A DNA stretch of 64,000 bases from Candidatus Latescibacterota bacterium (GTDB lineage Bacteria; Latescibacterota; UBA2968; UBA8231), in contig JAJDUT010000123.1 of the NCBI GenBank assembly GCA_022826515.1, positions 72,186 to 136,185 on the forward strand. Reading direction: 5' to 3'. Made by a program: the position numbers and the translations under genes. Of this stretch, positions 48,445 through 56,141 are shown in pieces (position 1 is the first letter of the stretch; every line of letters begins with the position of its first letter). A model generated the notes under the pieces. That model made no database searches, was not told the origin of the DNA, and was given only the letters and a program-made list of their open reading frames with translations.

Positions 48445-51162
48445 TCAATTCGTCCTCACCTGCAGGAAAAACTCCGAAGTCTCTACTGTGCCCGTCGTGC
48501 TGGAGTGGACAAAGTCGGTAAAGGATTTTCGCAGTCCTAGGTTCATGCTGATCCGGTAGCCGGTGTAGCTGCTGTTGTTTTGCAAGCCGATGATATAGTG
48601 ATAGGCATTGAAATCGTTGGAGGGTGCCACGGCATCGCGGAAGCGGTGCTTCAAGAGGGGAAAGCCCTGGATGCCCGCCTTTATGGTGGTGCGTTCGGTT
48701 AAGAAAAAATCGAGCCGCACGATCGGCGCTAGGTTGGTCTCGTCGGCTAGGTCGCCCAACAGCGCTGACTCAGAGCGATGATAGGTCCATTTGAGCATGG
48801 GAGTCAGCGTCAATTTCTGGCGCAGTTGCCAGACGTAGTCGATCCGATTTACTAGGGACAAAGACCAATCATTGCCCGAATTTTGTGTCTGGCCATCGTC
48901 AAAGGTATCGGCAAAGCGGTGGTTGAGTTCGTAGCGCCAGGTGTTGTTGAGCGTCAAGTGATCGACGCCGGTGTAGTTGAATTTCACATAGCTCAGATGG
49001 GCATGGCTGTTGCGATAACGCAAGGGATCGTCGCGCAAGCCGATTTCGTAGCGGCCCCGCAGCAGTGGATTGGATATGTATTGATAGAGCGGGTCGGGAA
49101 TATCGTCCTGCACGCGCTTGCTGCGGTGGCGCAGATTTAGGTGGATATTGTGGAACAGCGGACGGTTGTATTCGAGCTTGGTGTACAGGGCGCGATTGCG
49201 ACCTGATCCGGCAAGCTGGTCGATAGCGTGTCCGCCCAGCCGCAACTCGAGTTGGGATGTGGGGTTGAAGGTAAAGAAGACATGCTGCCCTTTGCTGTCG
49301 CGCTCGTACGGGTAGTCGGGTTTGTTGTCGTTTTCGCGCGAGTCAACCACGCCGTTGTTATTGAAATCGTCGCCGTACACGAAGTCTTCGGACTCGACGA
49401 AGTACATGAGGAAAGGCTCTTGGTAGTCGGGTAGGAGATTGTTGTTGACATTGGTGTCGAAGATGCCGTCGCCGTTGTCGTCTAGGCCGGGAAATACCCC
49501 GAAGCCGACGTCGCGCAGAGAGCCAGGAAAGAGGTTTTCTTTGACCTCAATGGCCGCCTCGGTGACGTCGTTCTGGAAGCGCAAGTCTAGGGGATCGTCG
49601 TGTTCCCAGGAATCGGGCCAGGGGTCCAGATCGTCGTTGTCATCGACCAGTTCGAATTCTTTTAGGGCGGGTATGAATTCGTCCAAATAAGTGAAAGAGG
49701 TGCGGTATTGGGGTGGGACCCGGAACAGCTCCCAGCCCACGGCGAAGTTCGCGAACAGGCGCTTGCCCTTCAGCGAATAAGCACTTACAGGCCGCTTGTG
49801 CCGTCGGCCTTCTTGGACGGGAAAGATAAAGTGGTGGGTGCTGGTATTGAGGTCGCCGCTCACTTCAAAGCCGAGCAGGTCCAGTTCGAGATTGGCACCA
49901 TAGAGTTCCAGACCCGAGGGGAAGCCGTAGTCGAACTCAACCCATCCCATATTCGAACCGTTGCGCACGTTGCCTGCGGCCCGCACCACATTGCGCCAGT
50001 CTTCCCATGCTGAGCCGACCACGCCGCTCCGACCGATGGGGGCACCTAGGTCGATGGCGTAGTCGTTGGCCGCTAGTACCCTAAAGGAGATATGTTCGGC
50101 CTCGGGCGGCACTTCAAAGCGGAACAGCAATACGTCGTCGCCATCGGCTTGTAGGACATTTTCGCCGTCTAGCTCCACTGATTCGGCATTGTTAAACAGG
50201 CCGCCGCGGGCACCGAAGAGACTGCCGAAACCAACGGTGTACGGTAGCCAAGACTGACGGCGACGCATATGGGGCACGTCTTCCAAACGCATACGTTCGG
50301 GAATCATGCGCCGCTCTTTGCCTAGGGCTACGAGGCCAGCGATTCGGCGCACTTCCGGCGCTGTCTGGCTGGGCTGGCCATTGACGATCATCTGTACATC
50401 GTGGACTTGGGCTCCAACACCATCGGCGGGCGAATCATCGCTGATGGCGAGAAAGACTTCGCTGGGTGTGACCAAGTTGGTGGGGAAAGCGCCTTTGCGG
50501 AAAGATCCCGCCCGGCGTCCCAGCAAGGTGTCGGTGATATGGGTGTTGACGTACGAGGCACCAAATTGCAAGACACTGCCGATTTGGGTTTTCCAGTGTC
50601 CGCCGAAGAGATAGGTCACAAAGTCGAGCGGCCGCGCCGAGGCGAAATTGCGCAGGGGTTCGGAAATGCGCGAGCCGAGGATGGTGAAGCGATTGCGCTG
50701 CGAATTGGAGTCCCAGCGGATGCCATTCATGCGGTTAATCGATAACATCATGGGCTTGAAGCGAGCCTCCACGGCCCGACCGAGGATGACCGACGAACCC
50801 CAGTCCTGATAGGAATCACTGGCGACGACCAGATTCTGAAAAAGGTCTCGGTAGTCGTCGTCCTTGAAAATGATGCTGCCGCCAAAGGGCGAAATGGTGC
50901 GAAATTCCTGGGTGCGGTAGAGATCGGCACCGTTGAGCAGGGTGAAGCCGAAGGGGTCGTAAACGCGCGTCTCCTCGTCGAGGAAGAAGCCGCCGGCTAG
51001 GCGGCGCAGACGGATATCGCGGTAGGAAAAATGAGCGTAGTTCTCGTAATCCTCATTGGCCCACAGGGGATAGTATTCGCGGTTGAGGTACTGGCCGTGG
51101 GACCGGTCAAAAAAGCCGGTCAGCATCAGCAAAAGCAGGCAGGTTGTTTTTAAGCAGCGCAT
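48445..51162 (-). CDS. large outer-membrane protein C with Asp-rich Ca-binding-like insert
   Basis: This 905-residue paralogue of A and B begins with a signal peptide (MRCLKTTCLLLLMLTGFFDRSHG, then QYLN). The conserved N-terminal block reads NLVVASDSYQDWGSSVILG...MNGIRWDS...ILGSRISEP; the acidic insert has VDDNDDLDPWPDSW, VFPGLDDNGDGIFDTN, PDYQEPFLMYFV and DDFNNNGVVDSREND. C-terminal strands such as NRIDYVWQLRQKLTLTPMLKW and RISMNLGLRK have barrel character. Only 1 bp separates it from the upstream gene. The three proteins differ most between the conserved block and the insert. Confidence 0.62.
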   Translation of the reverse strand: MRCLKTTCLLLLMLTGFFDRSHGQYLNREYYPLWANEDYENYAHFSYRDIRLRRLAGGFFLDEETRVYDPFGFTLLNGADLYRTQEFRTISPFGGSIIFKDDDYRDLFQNLVVASDSYQDWGSSVILGRAVEARFKPMMLSINRMNGIRWDSNSQRNRFTILGSRISEPLRNFASARPLDFVTYLFGGHWKTQIGSVLQFGASYVNTHITDTLLGRRAGSFRKGAFPTNLVTPSEVFLAISDDSPADGVGAQVHDVQMIVNGQPSQTAPEVRRIAGLVALGKERRMIPERMRLEDVPHMRRRQSWLPYTVGFGSLFGARGGLFNNAESVELDGENVLQADGDDVLLFRFEVPPEAEHISFRVLAANDYAIDLGAPIGRSGVVGSAWEDWRNVVRAAGNVRNGSNMGWVEFDYGFPSGLELYGANLELDLLGFEVSGDLNTSTHHFIFPVQEGRRHKRPVSAYSLKGKRLFANFAVGWELFRVPPQYRTSFTYLDEFIPALKEFELVDDNDDLDPWPDSWEHDDPLDLRFQNDVTEAAIEVKENLFPGSLRDVGFGVFPGLDDNGDGIFDTNVNNNLLPDYQEPFLMYFVESEDFVYGDDFNNNGVVDSRENDNKPDYPYERDSKGQHVFFTFNPTSQLELRLGGHAIDQLAGSGRNRALYTKLEYNRPLFHNIHLNLRHRSKRVQDDIPDPLYQYISNPLLRGRYEIGLRDDPLRYRNSHAHLSYVKFNYTGVDHLTLNNTWRYELNHRFADTFDDGQTQNSGNDWSLSLVNRIDYVWQLRQKLTLTPMLKWTYHRSESALLGDLADETNLAPIVRLDFFLTERTTIKAGIQGFPLLKHRFRDAVAPSNDFNAYHYIIGLQNNSSYTGYRISMNLGLRKSFTDFVHSSTTGTVETSEFFLQVRTN

Positions 51163-51163
51163 C

Positions 51164-53215
51164 TCAGTACACCACCGCTACGGAGCCCACGACAGTTTCG
51201 TCGCCCTGGTCCAATTGGGCCCGCACCCTCACTAGGTACAGACCCGGTACCACCAAAGTGCCATCGTCGTCGCGACCGTCCCAAAAACCCGGGCTGAGCG
51301 CAGGGTCGCCTGCGGCTGGAGGGCGCACGTATTGGCCGCCGCGCAGCGCGCCGGTGTTTAACTGACGCACCAAGCGGCCCCCTAGGTCGAAAATGTCCAC
51401 GTCTATTTCCTGCGGCACACTGATCCGAGAGAGGACGAATTCAATGATGGTATGGTCGTTGATGTTGTCGCCGTTGGGAGTGAAAACGGGCGGATTGGTC
51501 CGCACTTGGTCCAATATCGGCCCTATCGCGTCGAATGCTCGCACACTCCAGGAGTAAGGGGCACCGGTCTCGGGATCAGAGGCGGTGTCCTCTTCGGCAT
51601 CGAGTGAGATAGCTGCCTCTGGGCTAAAAAGGCGCGTGGAAAAGGCGAACTGGTTGGTCAGCAACCGCGCCCTGAAACGCAGTTGCAATTGGCCGGACTG
51701 GTGCCAGAGATCGGCCCATACCAGCTCCAGCGCGTCGCCCGCAATAGTCGTGCGGGCGACTTCCATCCCCGAGGGAGGCACGATTTCTGTTACCTCGGCT
51801 AGGCTCGGCATGTCGATGCGGATGCGCTCCACGCCTAAATCGCCCGCGTCGAATTCGACTTCAAGGTGGTAGACAAATTCGACCTCGCGCCCCACCACTC
51901 CCTTGTTCGGTTCCACCCGGACGCGGGCGGCCGAGGCGGGTGTCTGCTCGGAGAAAGCAATGATTAGACTATCCAAGCGCGGGCCGATGTCTTCGAAATC
52001 AGTGGAGAAGTTGACTCGATACTGCAGCAAGTCCCTCGGTTCGGGCACCTGCAGATCGGCTTCTATAGCACCAGTCTCAGGGCTCCAGTCGCTCCAAGAG
52101 ACGCCGTCGTTTGAAGTGCGGAACTGCATGCTCAGGGCGGTGCCGGCGGGACGCTGGCCGGTCCAGCGGAAGCGATCGTAGATCTTGCGCTGGCCGGGCA
52201 AACCTAGGTCCAGCGGTGCCGAAGTGAACGTACCCGAGGGAGCCACTCCCTGACCGGTCACCTGAATATCGGCGATGCGGGCCCGCCGCAGTGGATCGAG
52301 TTCGGTGGCGACCACGCGCAAAAAGCGACCGAAGATCGGTTCGAAGGCCACAGCGGTTTGCGCAAAATCGGCAATGCCGCGAATGGCGCCGACTTCGCGC
52401 CATTGAAAACCGTCGTTGCTGACCTCGACGGCGTACCCCTGCAGCGTGTTGGCGGCAAAATCTTCGGCATTCTCGCCGGCCGTAAAGACCCGCACTTCGC
52501 CGAGCAGGCGCTGGATGCCGAGATCGACGCGGGCAAAGCTATTGAGTTCGTCGGGTTCGATCGTCCAGACGCTTTCAGCTTGGCCGTCAAATACCTCCGG
52601 TCGATTGGCCGACTGACTAAGTGCGAGGTTTTCGCCCTCGACTGTGCGCAAGCTCAGCCCGTCGCCGCCCACGTCAATGCCCCCTGGATAGCCGGCAATC
52701 ACTTCCGCCCCGAGGGTGTCGTCCCAGCCGGAAAGCCTGGGGCGCTCCAGCCAACCGCGCTGTACTGTTGTCCACCCTGCGATCTCACTCACATCTGCCG
52801 TCAGCCAGTCGGTGCCTTGCTGGGGATCGCCGCTCCAGCGCCAGACCTCCTGCAGACCGCTGGTAGTACTCAGCCAGACTTGGTCGCCGGCGACCACTTC
52901 GGCGAGCAGACCGCTGCCGTTGCCCTGGCCCCAGTTTTCCACGCGCACGGCTAAGTGGTTAGCACCGCTTTGCAATTCGACCACTAGTTCCTCCACGGTC
53001 ATCCTCTCGCCGTCGCTGCCCACCGAGTCGCCGTTGAGGAAAACCTCGTATTCATTGACTGCGGTCAGACGCAACGTGGCCTGTGTGGCTTCAGCCGCAT
53101 TGAAGGTAAGCCGGTAGTAGACGATCTGGTCCCATTGCGCTACCTGCCACTCGGCCGCAGCCGCGGGCGAGAGTACCGCTAGAACAAAACCCGCTACTAG
53201 GGGCAGGACTTTCAT
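51164..53215 (-). CDS. exported discoidin-like protein with FlgD/CHU_C-type C-terminus, paralogue B
   Basis: The 683-residue product has a signal peptide (MKVLPLVAGFVLAVLSPAAA, then AEW) and the same order as paralogue A: AQWDQIVYYRLTFNAAEA...VNEYEVFLNGDSVG, a discoidin-like unit (ESVWTIEPDELNSFARVDLGIQRL...YAVEVSNDGFQWREVG), LDLGLPGQRKIYDRFRW...WSDWSPE, and the C-terminal FTPNGDNINDHTIIEF unit. The two proteins align over their whole length, so one gene duplicated within the operon, each copy sitting next to outer-membrane protein genes. Start ATG overlaps the upstream stop by 4 bp. Confidence 0.73.
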   Translation of the reverse strand: MKVLPLVAGFVLAVLSPAAAAEWQVAQWDQIVYYRLTFNAAEATQATLRLTAVNEYEVFLNGDSVGSDGERMTVEELVVELQSGANHLAVRVENWGQGNGSGLLAEVVAGDQVWLSTTSGLQEVWRWSGDPQQGTDWLTADVSEIAGWTTVQRGWLERPRLSGWDDTLGAEVIAGYPGGIDVGGDGLSLRTVEGENLALSQSANRPEVFDGQAESVWTIEPDELNSFARVDLGIQRLLGEVRVFTAGENAEDFAANTLQGYAVEVSNDGFQWREVGAIRGIADFAQTAVAFEPIFGRFLRVVATELDPLRRARIADIQVTGQGVAPSGTFTSAPLDLGLPGQRKIYDRFRWTGQRPAGTALSMQFRTSNDGVSWSDWSPETGAIEADLQVPEPRDLLQYRVNFSTDFEDIGPRLDSLIIAFSEQTPASAARVRVEPNKGVVGREVEFVYHLEVEFDAGDLGVERIRIDMPSLAEVTEIVPPSGMEVARTTIAGDALELVWADLWHQSGQLQLRFRARLLTNQFAFSTRLFSPEAAISLDAEEDTASDPETGAPYSWSVRAFDAIGPILDQVRTNPPVFTPNGDNINDHTIIEFVLSRISVPQEIDVDIFDLGGRLVRQLNTGALRGGQYVRPPAAGDPALSPGFWDGRDDDGTLVVPGLYLVRVRAQLDQGDETVVGSVAVVY

Positions 53216-53679
53216 TTCTCTGCTATTTCTCGTTGTGCTCCCGACTCGATGTCGAGGCTTACAGTGACGAGTTTGGTAACTGGATTGACTACCAGACGGT
53301 GGTATTGGCCGAAGGGCTTCCAGCGCTTTGAGCCGTTTTCCCAGACGTGTTCCGGCTCTTGCTCCGGCACTGACAGGCCAATGCGCTGCAGTGCTTCTGC
53401 CGTATCAAAGGGTTCCATCTTTTTGAACGTATAGGTCACATAAGACGCGCTGTCGCGTATCAAATCCACGTAAACCCAAGTGCTATCTCCATCCGCATCT
53501 CTCCACTGTAGAGTGGTTACTTCCTCGGAGCGGACAAAGTCGAAATCCGGTTCGCCTAGGCGCTCCTTTAGGGCTACTTCGGTTTTGTTCAATATCTGAT
53601 GCACCGCGAGCAGCGGCGCTTCTTCCCGGCCGCAAGCAGCGAGAAAAAAGAAAATTGCCAAGAGTATGCTGAATCGCAC
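53212..53679 (-). CDS. small lipoprotein
   Basis: The 155-residue product starts at GTG 53679 (sharing one base with the upstream TAG) with a lipoprotein signal whose lipobox is LAAC (MRFSILLAIFFFLAAC). The mature part has VHQILNKTEVALKERLGEPDF, reminiscent of small BamE/SmpA-like lipoproteins with a helix-strand start, then strands TTLQWRDADGDSTWVYVDL and YVTYTFKKM. The similarity to BamE-type folds is only suggestive. It is embedded in the operon between the AgmX-tail lipoprotein and the surface protein genes. Confidence 0.65.
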   Translation of the reverse strand: MRFSILLAIFFFLAACGREEAPLLAVHQILNKTEVALKERLGEPDFDFVRSEEVTTLQWRDADGDSTWVYVDLIRDSASYVTYTFKKMEPFDTAEALQRIGLSVPEQEPEHVWENGSKRWKPFGQYHRLVVNPVTKLVTVSLDIESGAQREIAEK

Positions 53680-54914
53680 TATTCCACCTTGAAAGTGAAG
53701 GGATACGTCACCAATACAGGTAGTGGCGTCAACCGGGTTGCTGTGGCCCGCGCTCCGGGACTGCTCGCCAGCCCATTCTCTCCACTTGTTGCACCAGTCG
53801 CCGGCGTTTGCAGTGCCCCTATATCAATGGGTCGGAAAGCCCACCGCATAATTTCTTGCTGCATGCACTGGCCCACAGCTTGGCTACCCACGTTTGAGTT
53901 AGTGGCCTTGGCCTCGGAAACGGCTCCGCCCACCTCAATGGTGAAGCGCATGGTCACTGCGCCTTCGGTGGCCTCTCCTTTGTCGAATGCTTCGACGAAG
54001 CAGCGGTTGAGACCCGACAAACGCTGCCGCACCACGGCCCGAATGGCACTCAGGCTGCGGGTGCGCTCGCCGGGCAGGTTGCCCATGATCTGGCTGGGGC
54101 CATTCTCGGAAATCATCAGTGTTTCAGCGGTTTTGCCGCTGGTTGCCCCCTTTTGCACGATGAGATCTTCCACTTCGTGTTTAAAGGCAAAGCGCAGATC
54201 CCGCTTTTCCACGGGTTTGTCAAAAGCCCCGAAACGCAAGACGAAGTCCTTCAAGGTCAGCACTACTTCCTCGGTTTCGGGATAAACCGGATCGAAGACG
54301 ACGAAACCGCCGTAATTCTCGCCCTTAAATATGGGCTGGTCTTCCTCGTAGTTATAGCTGCGCACCATGCCCATGCGCAGTTCGAAGCGATAGAATTCGT
54401 TGCCGCTCTGACCCCGCTGCGAGCGGTAGTAATTTTCGAAATTGCCATAGGGCGACGACGAAGTGATGCCGTAGGCGCGCAGGAACTGGCCTTGGTCGGT
54501 CTCCAATACGGCTGCCAATGGGTCGAGCATGACTTTGGGCTGAGTGCGGTTGAAAATAGTGACTTTGAAAACGGTGAAGCGGTTGGGCGTATAACCTAGG
54601 CGCGTATCGGTCCAGTTGCCGTAGGTATAGGGATTGGTCGAGTACTTGCCACGCCCGGATTCGTCGGGGAAGAGGGCGTTGAGCTTGGCGTCGGTCATGT
54701 GCTCTACCTCGAGGCGCAGACCGGCCAGTTCCCAAGAGATCGCGCCGTTCTCCTGCAGACTATAGGTCCCTTCGGTTTCCGCGGACTCGACGACCGGCAA
54801 CAGCAGGGTTTCGCGCTTGACGGCCGTGGGAAAGAGAAAACAGCCTGATAGCAGACCGCACAGAGCAATAATCCAGATCAATCGGCCGCGCGCGCTATTA
54901 TCCTCTTTACTCAT
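53679..54914 (-). CDS. lipoprotein with AgmX/PglI-type C-terminal domain
   Basis: Start ATG 54914 overlaps the upstream stop (ATGA) and opens a lipoprotein signal with lipobox LSGC (Cys near 25). Residues about 50-270 form a domain I do not recognise (LRLEVEHMTDAKLNALF, RFTVFKVTIFNRTQPKVML, VVLTLKDFVLRFG). Residues about 290-370 (VRQRLSGLNRCFVEAFDKG, AVTMRFTIEVGGAVSEA, VGQCMQQEIMRWAFRP) match the AgmX/PglI C-terminal domain, including its two Cys, W-x-F end and TonB-C-like strand pattern. AgmX and PglI are components of the Myxococcus gliding machinery. Here the domain is tethered by lipid rather than by a transmembrane helix. Confidence 0.8.
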   Translation of the reverse strand: MSKEDNSARGRLIWIIALCGLLSGCFLFPTAVKRETLLLPVVESAETEGTYSLQENGAISWELAGLRLEVEHMTDAKLNALFPDESGRGKYSTNPYTYGNWTDTRLGYTPNRFTVFKVTIFNRTQPKVMLDPLAAVLETDQGQFLRAYGITSSSPYGNFENYYRSQRGQSGNEFYRFELRMGMVRSYNYEEDQPIFKGENYGGFVVFDPVYPETEEVVLTLKDFVLRFGAFDKPVEKRDLRFAFKHEVEDLIVQKGATSGKTAETLMISENGPSQIMGNLPGERTRSLSAIRAVVRQRLSGLNRCFVEAFDKGEATEGAVTMRFTIEVGGAVSEAKATNSNVGSQAVGQCMQQEIMRWAFRPIDIGALQTPATGATSGENGLASSPGARATATRLTPLPVLVTYPFTFKVE

Positions 54915-56134
54915 TGGTTCTGCTCCGTGTAGAAGTCGATCTGTTGCTGGGCAATGGAGCCTTGCTGAGTCAGGGCGAACACCACTAGGTTGACGCCCAT
55001 TTGTAGCTGTGGCTCGTTGCGGAATTCCTTTTCCCAAGCGCGTCCATATTCCTTGGTCGTGAAGATCGCCACTAGTCGATCTCCCAGAGAAATGCCTTCG
55101 AGAAAGGGCACCTCGGGATGAAAGTCGCGGCTGTGCACAAGCCTTTCCTGAGTCCGCTTTGGCGGTGGGCCATCGTCGAAGTCGTAAAAGCTGTGGTATA
55201 TGGGGTGATCGTTGGGGATGACCTTGAAGCGCGCATCCCGTCCGAGCGAAGCCTTGAGCATTTCCCGCAGCGAGGCTTCGGCTGGGGTGTACTCGGTGGC
55301 GGCGTCCCGGCCCAACTCGCCCATGGCTTCGACCATGACAAAGCCGCCCTGCCGCAAATAGGCCCCTAGATTGGCGATCTCCTGCTGGGTGGGTTCAAAG
55401 GCTTGATCGACGGAGATGTACACGAAGGGTGCCCGGAAGATAGCGCGCGAATCGAGGAAGAGATGGTCATCTACTTCGGCCCGAATCTGGGTAAATCCAT
55501 TAATCGCTTCGACCAGCTCGAAGATGGCCCGCTGGGTTGATGGTTTGAAGTCGTTGCCCCAGGCTAGGGCTAGGTAAACAAAGCCGGTAATGTTCTGTTT
55601 GTCGGCCGGATCCTGGACCACCAATCCCTTATAGCGGCCGATATCCAGCGCTTCCAAGTCGAGGAATTCTTCCTGCATGCTGATGCGCTTCTCCGGCTCT
55701 TTGGGGCTCTTGATGGCGACGCGCTGTACTTCGGGCTGGACCACTTCCAAGCCTAGATCAGCACCGCTGGCAACGCCGAAGCGAAAGGTCTTGATCTTGC
55801 CGACTAGGTCGGGGAGGCGAATCTGGGGTTTGCGGGTGATTTGCGGCTTGGCCGCCCGCACCTGGCGGGTCATCTGCCGTTTGGGGATTTGCTGTTTCTC
55901 AAACTCAAAGGCTTTGGTCAGGCGCGGCTTGCGCACCACTAGGTGCATCAGTGGGGGTTTGGGCGCTTTTTTTTCTTCTTCCCTAGTCGCTAGGTAGATT
56001 ACAGGTATGGCCAACAGAACAATAGCCACCGCTAGCGCCCGGTAGAGCACTCCGCGCTGTCGGCGCAGTAGTTCCTCCAAGCGGAGTGCGTCCGTCGGCG
56101 TGGCGAAGCGTTTGGCATCGATTTGAGCGGCCAT
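54911..56134 (-). CDS. TonB-like N-terminus fused to a DUF4159 domain
   Basis: Start ATG 56134 (AGGAG upstream). The 407-residue protein has a short cytoplasmic N-terminus, one transmembrane helix at about 29-49 (LYRALAVAIVLLAIPVIYLA), then a Pro/Lys/Arg-rich stretch (KKAPKPPLMHLVVRKPRLTK, PKRQMTRQVRAAKPQITRKP) like the periplasmic spacer of TonB proteins, and a DUF4159 domain from about 190 (FVYLALAWGNDFKP, VYISVDQAFEPTQQEIANLG, LRQGGFVMVEAMGE, IFTTKEYGRAWE). DUF4159 has a Rossmann-like/GATase-like fold of unknown role. TonB-like helices take energy from ExbB/ExbD, which are encoded divergently next door. Confidence 0.75.
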   Translation of the reverse strand: MAAQIDAKRFATPTDALRLEELLRRQRGVLYRALAVAIVLLAIPVIYLATREEEKKAPKPPLMHLVVRKPRLTKAFEFEKQQIPKRQMTRQVRAAKPQITRKPQIRLPDLVGKIKTFRFGVASGADLGLEVVQPEVQRVAIKSPKEPEKRISMQEEFLDLEALDIGRYKGLVVQDPADKQNITGFVYLALAWGNDFKPSTQRAIFELVEAINGFTQIRAEVDDHLFLDSRAIFRAPFVYISVDQAFEPTQQEIANLGAYLRQGGFVMVEAMGELGRDAATEYTPAEASLREMLKASLGRDARFKVIPNDHPIYHSFYDFDDGPPPKRTQERLVHSRDFHPEVPFLEGISLGDRLVAIFTTKEYGRAWEKEFRNEPQLQMGVNLVVFALTQQGSIAQQQIDFYTEQNQ

Positions 56135-56141
56135 GGTACTC

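Noticed and set aside
40683..51162. Reading the three large outer-membrane proteins as TonB-dependent receptors
   Set aside because: No plug domain, TonB box or SusC-type motif is seen, and no SusD-like partner is present.
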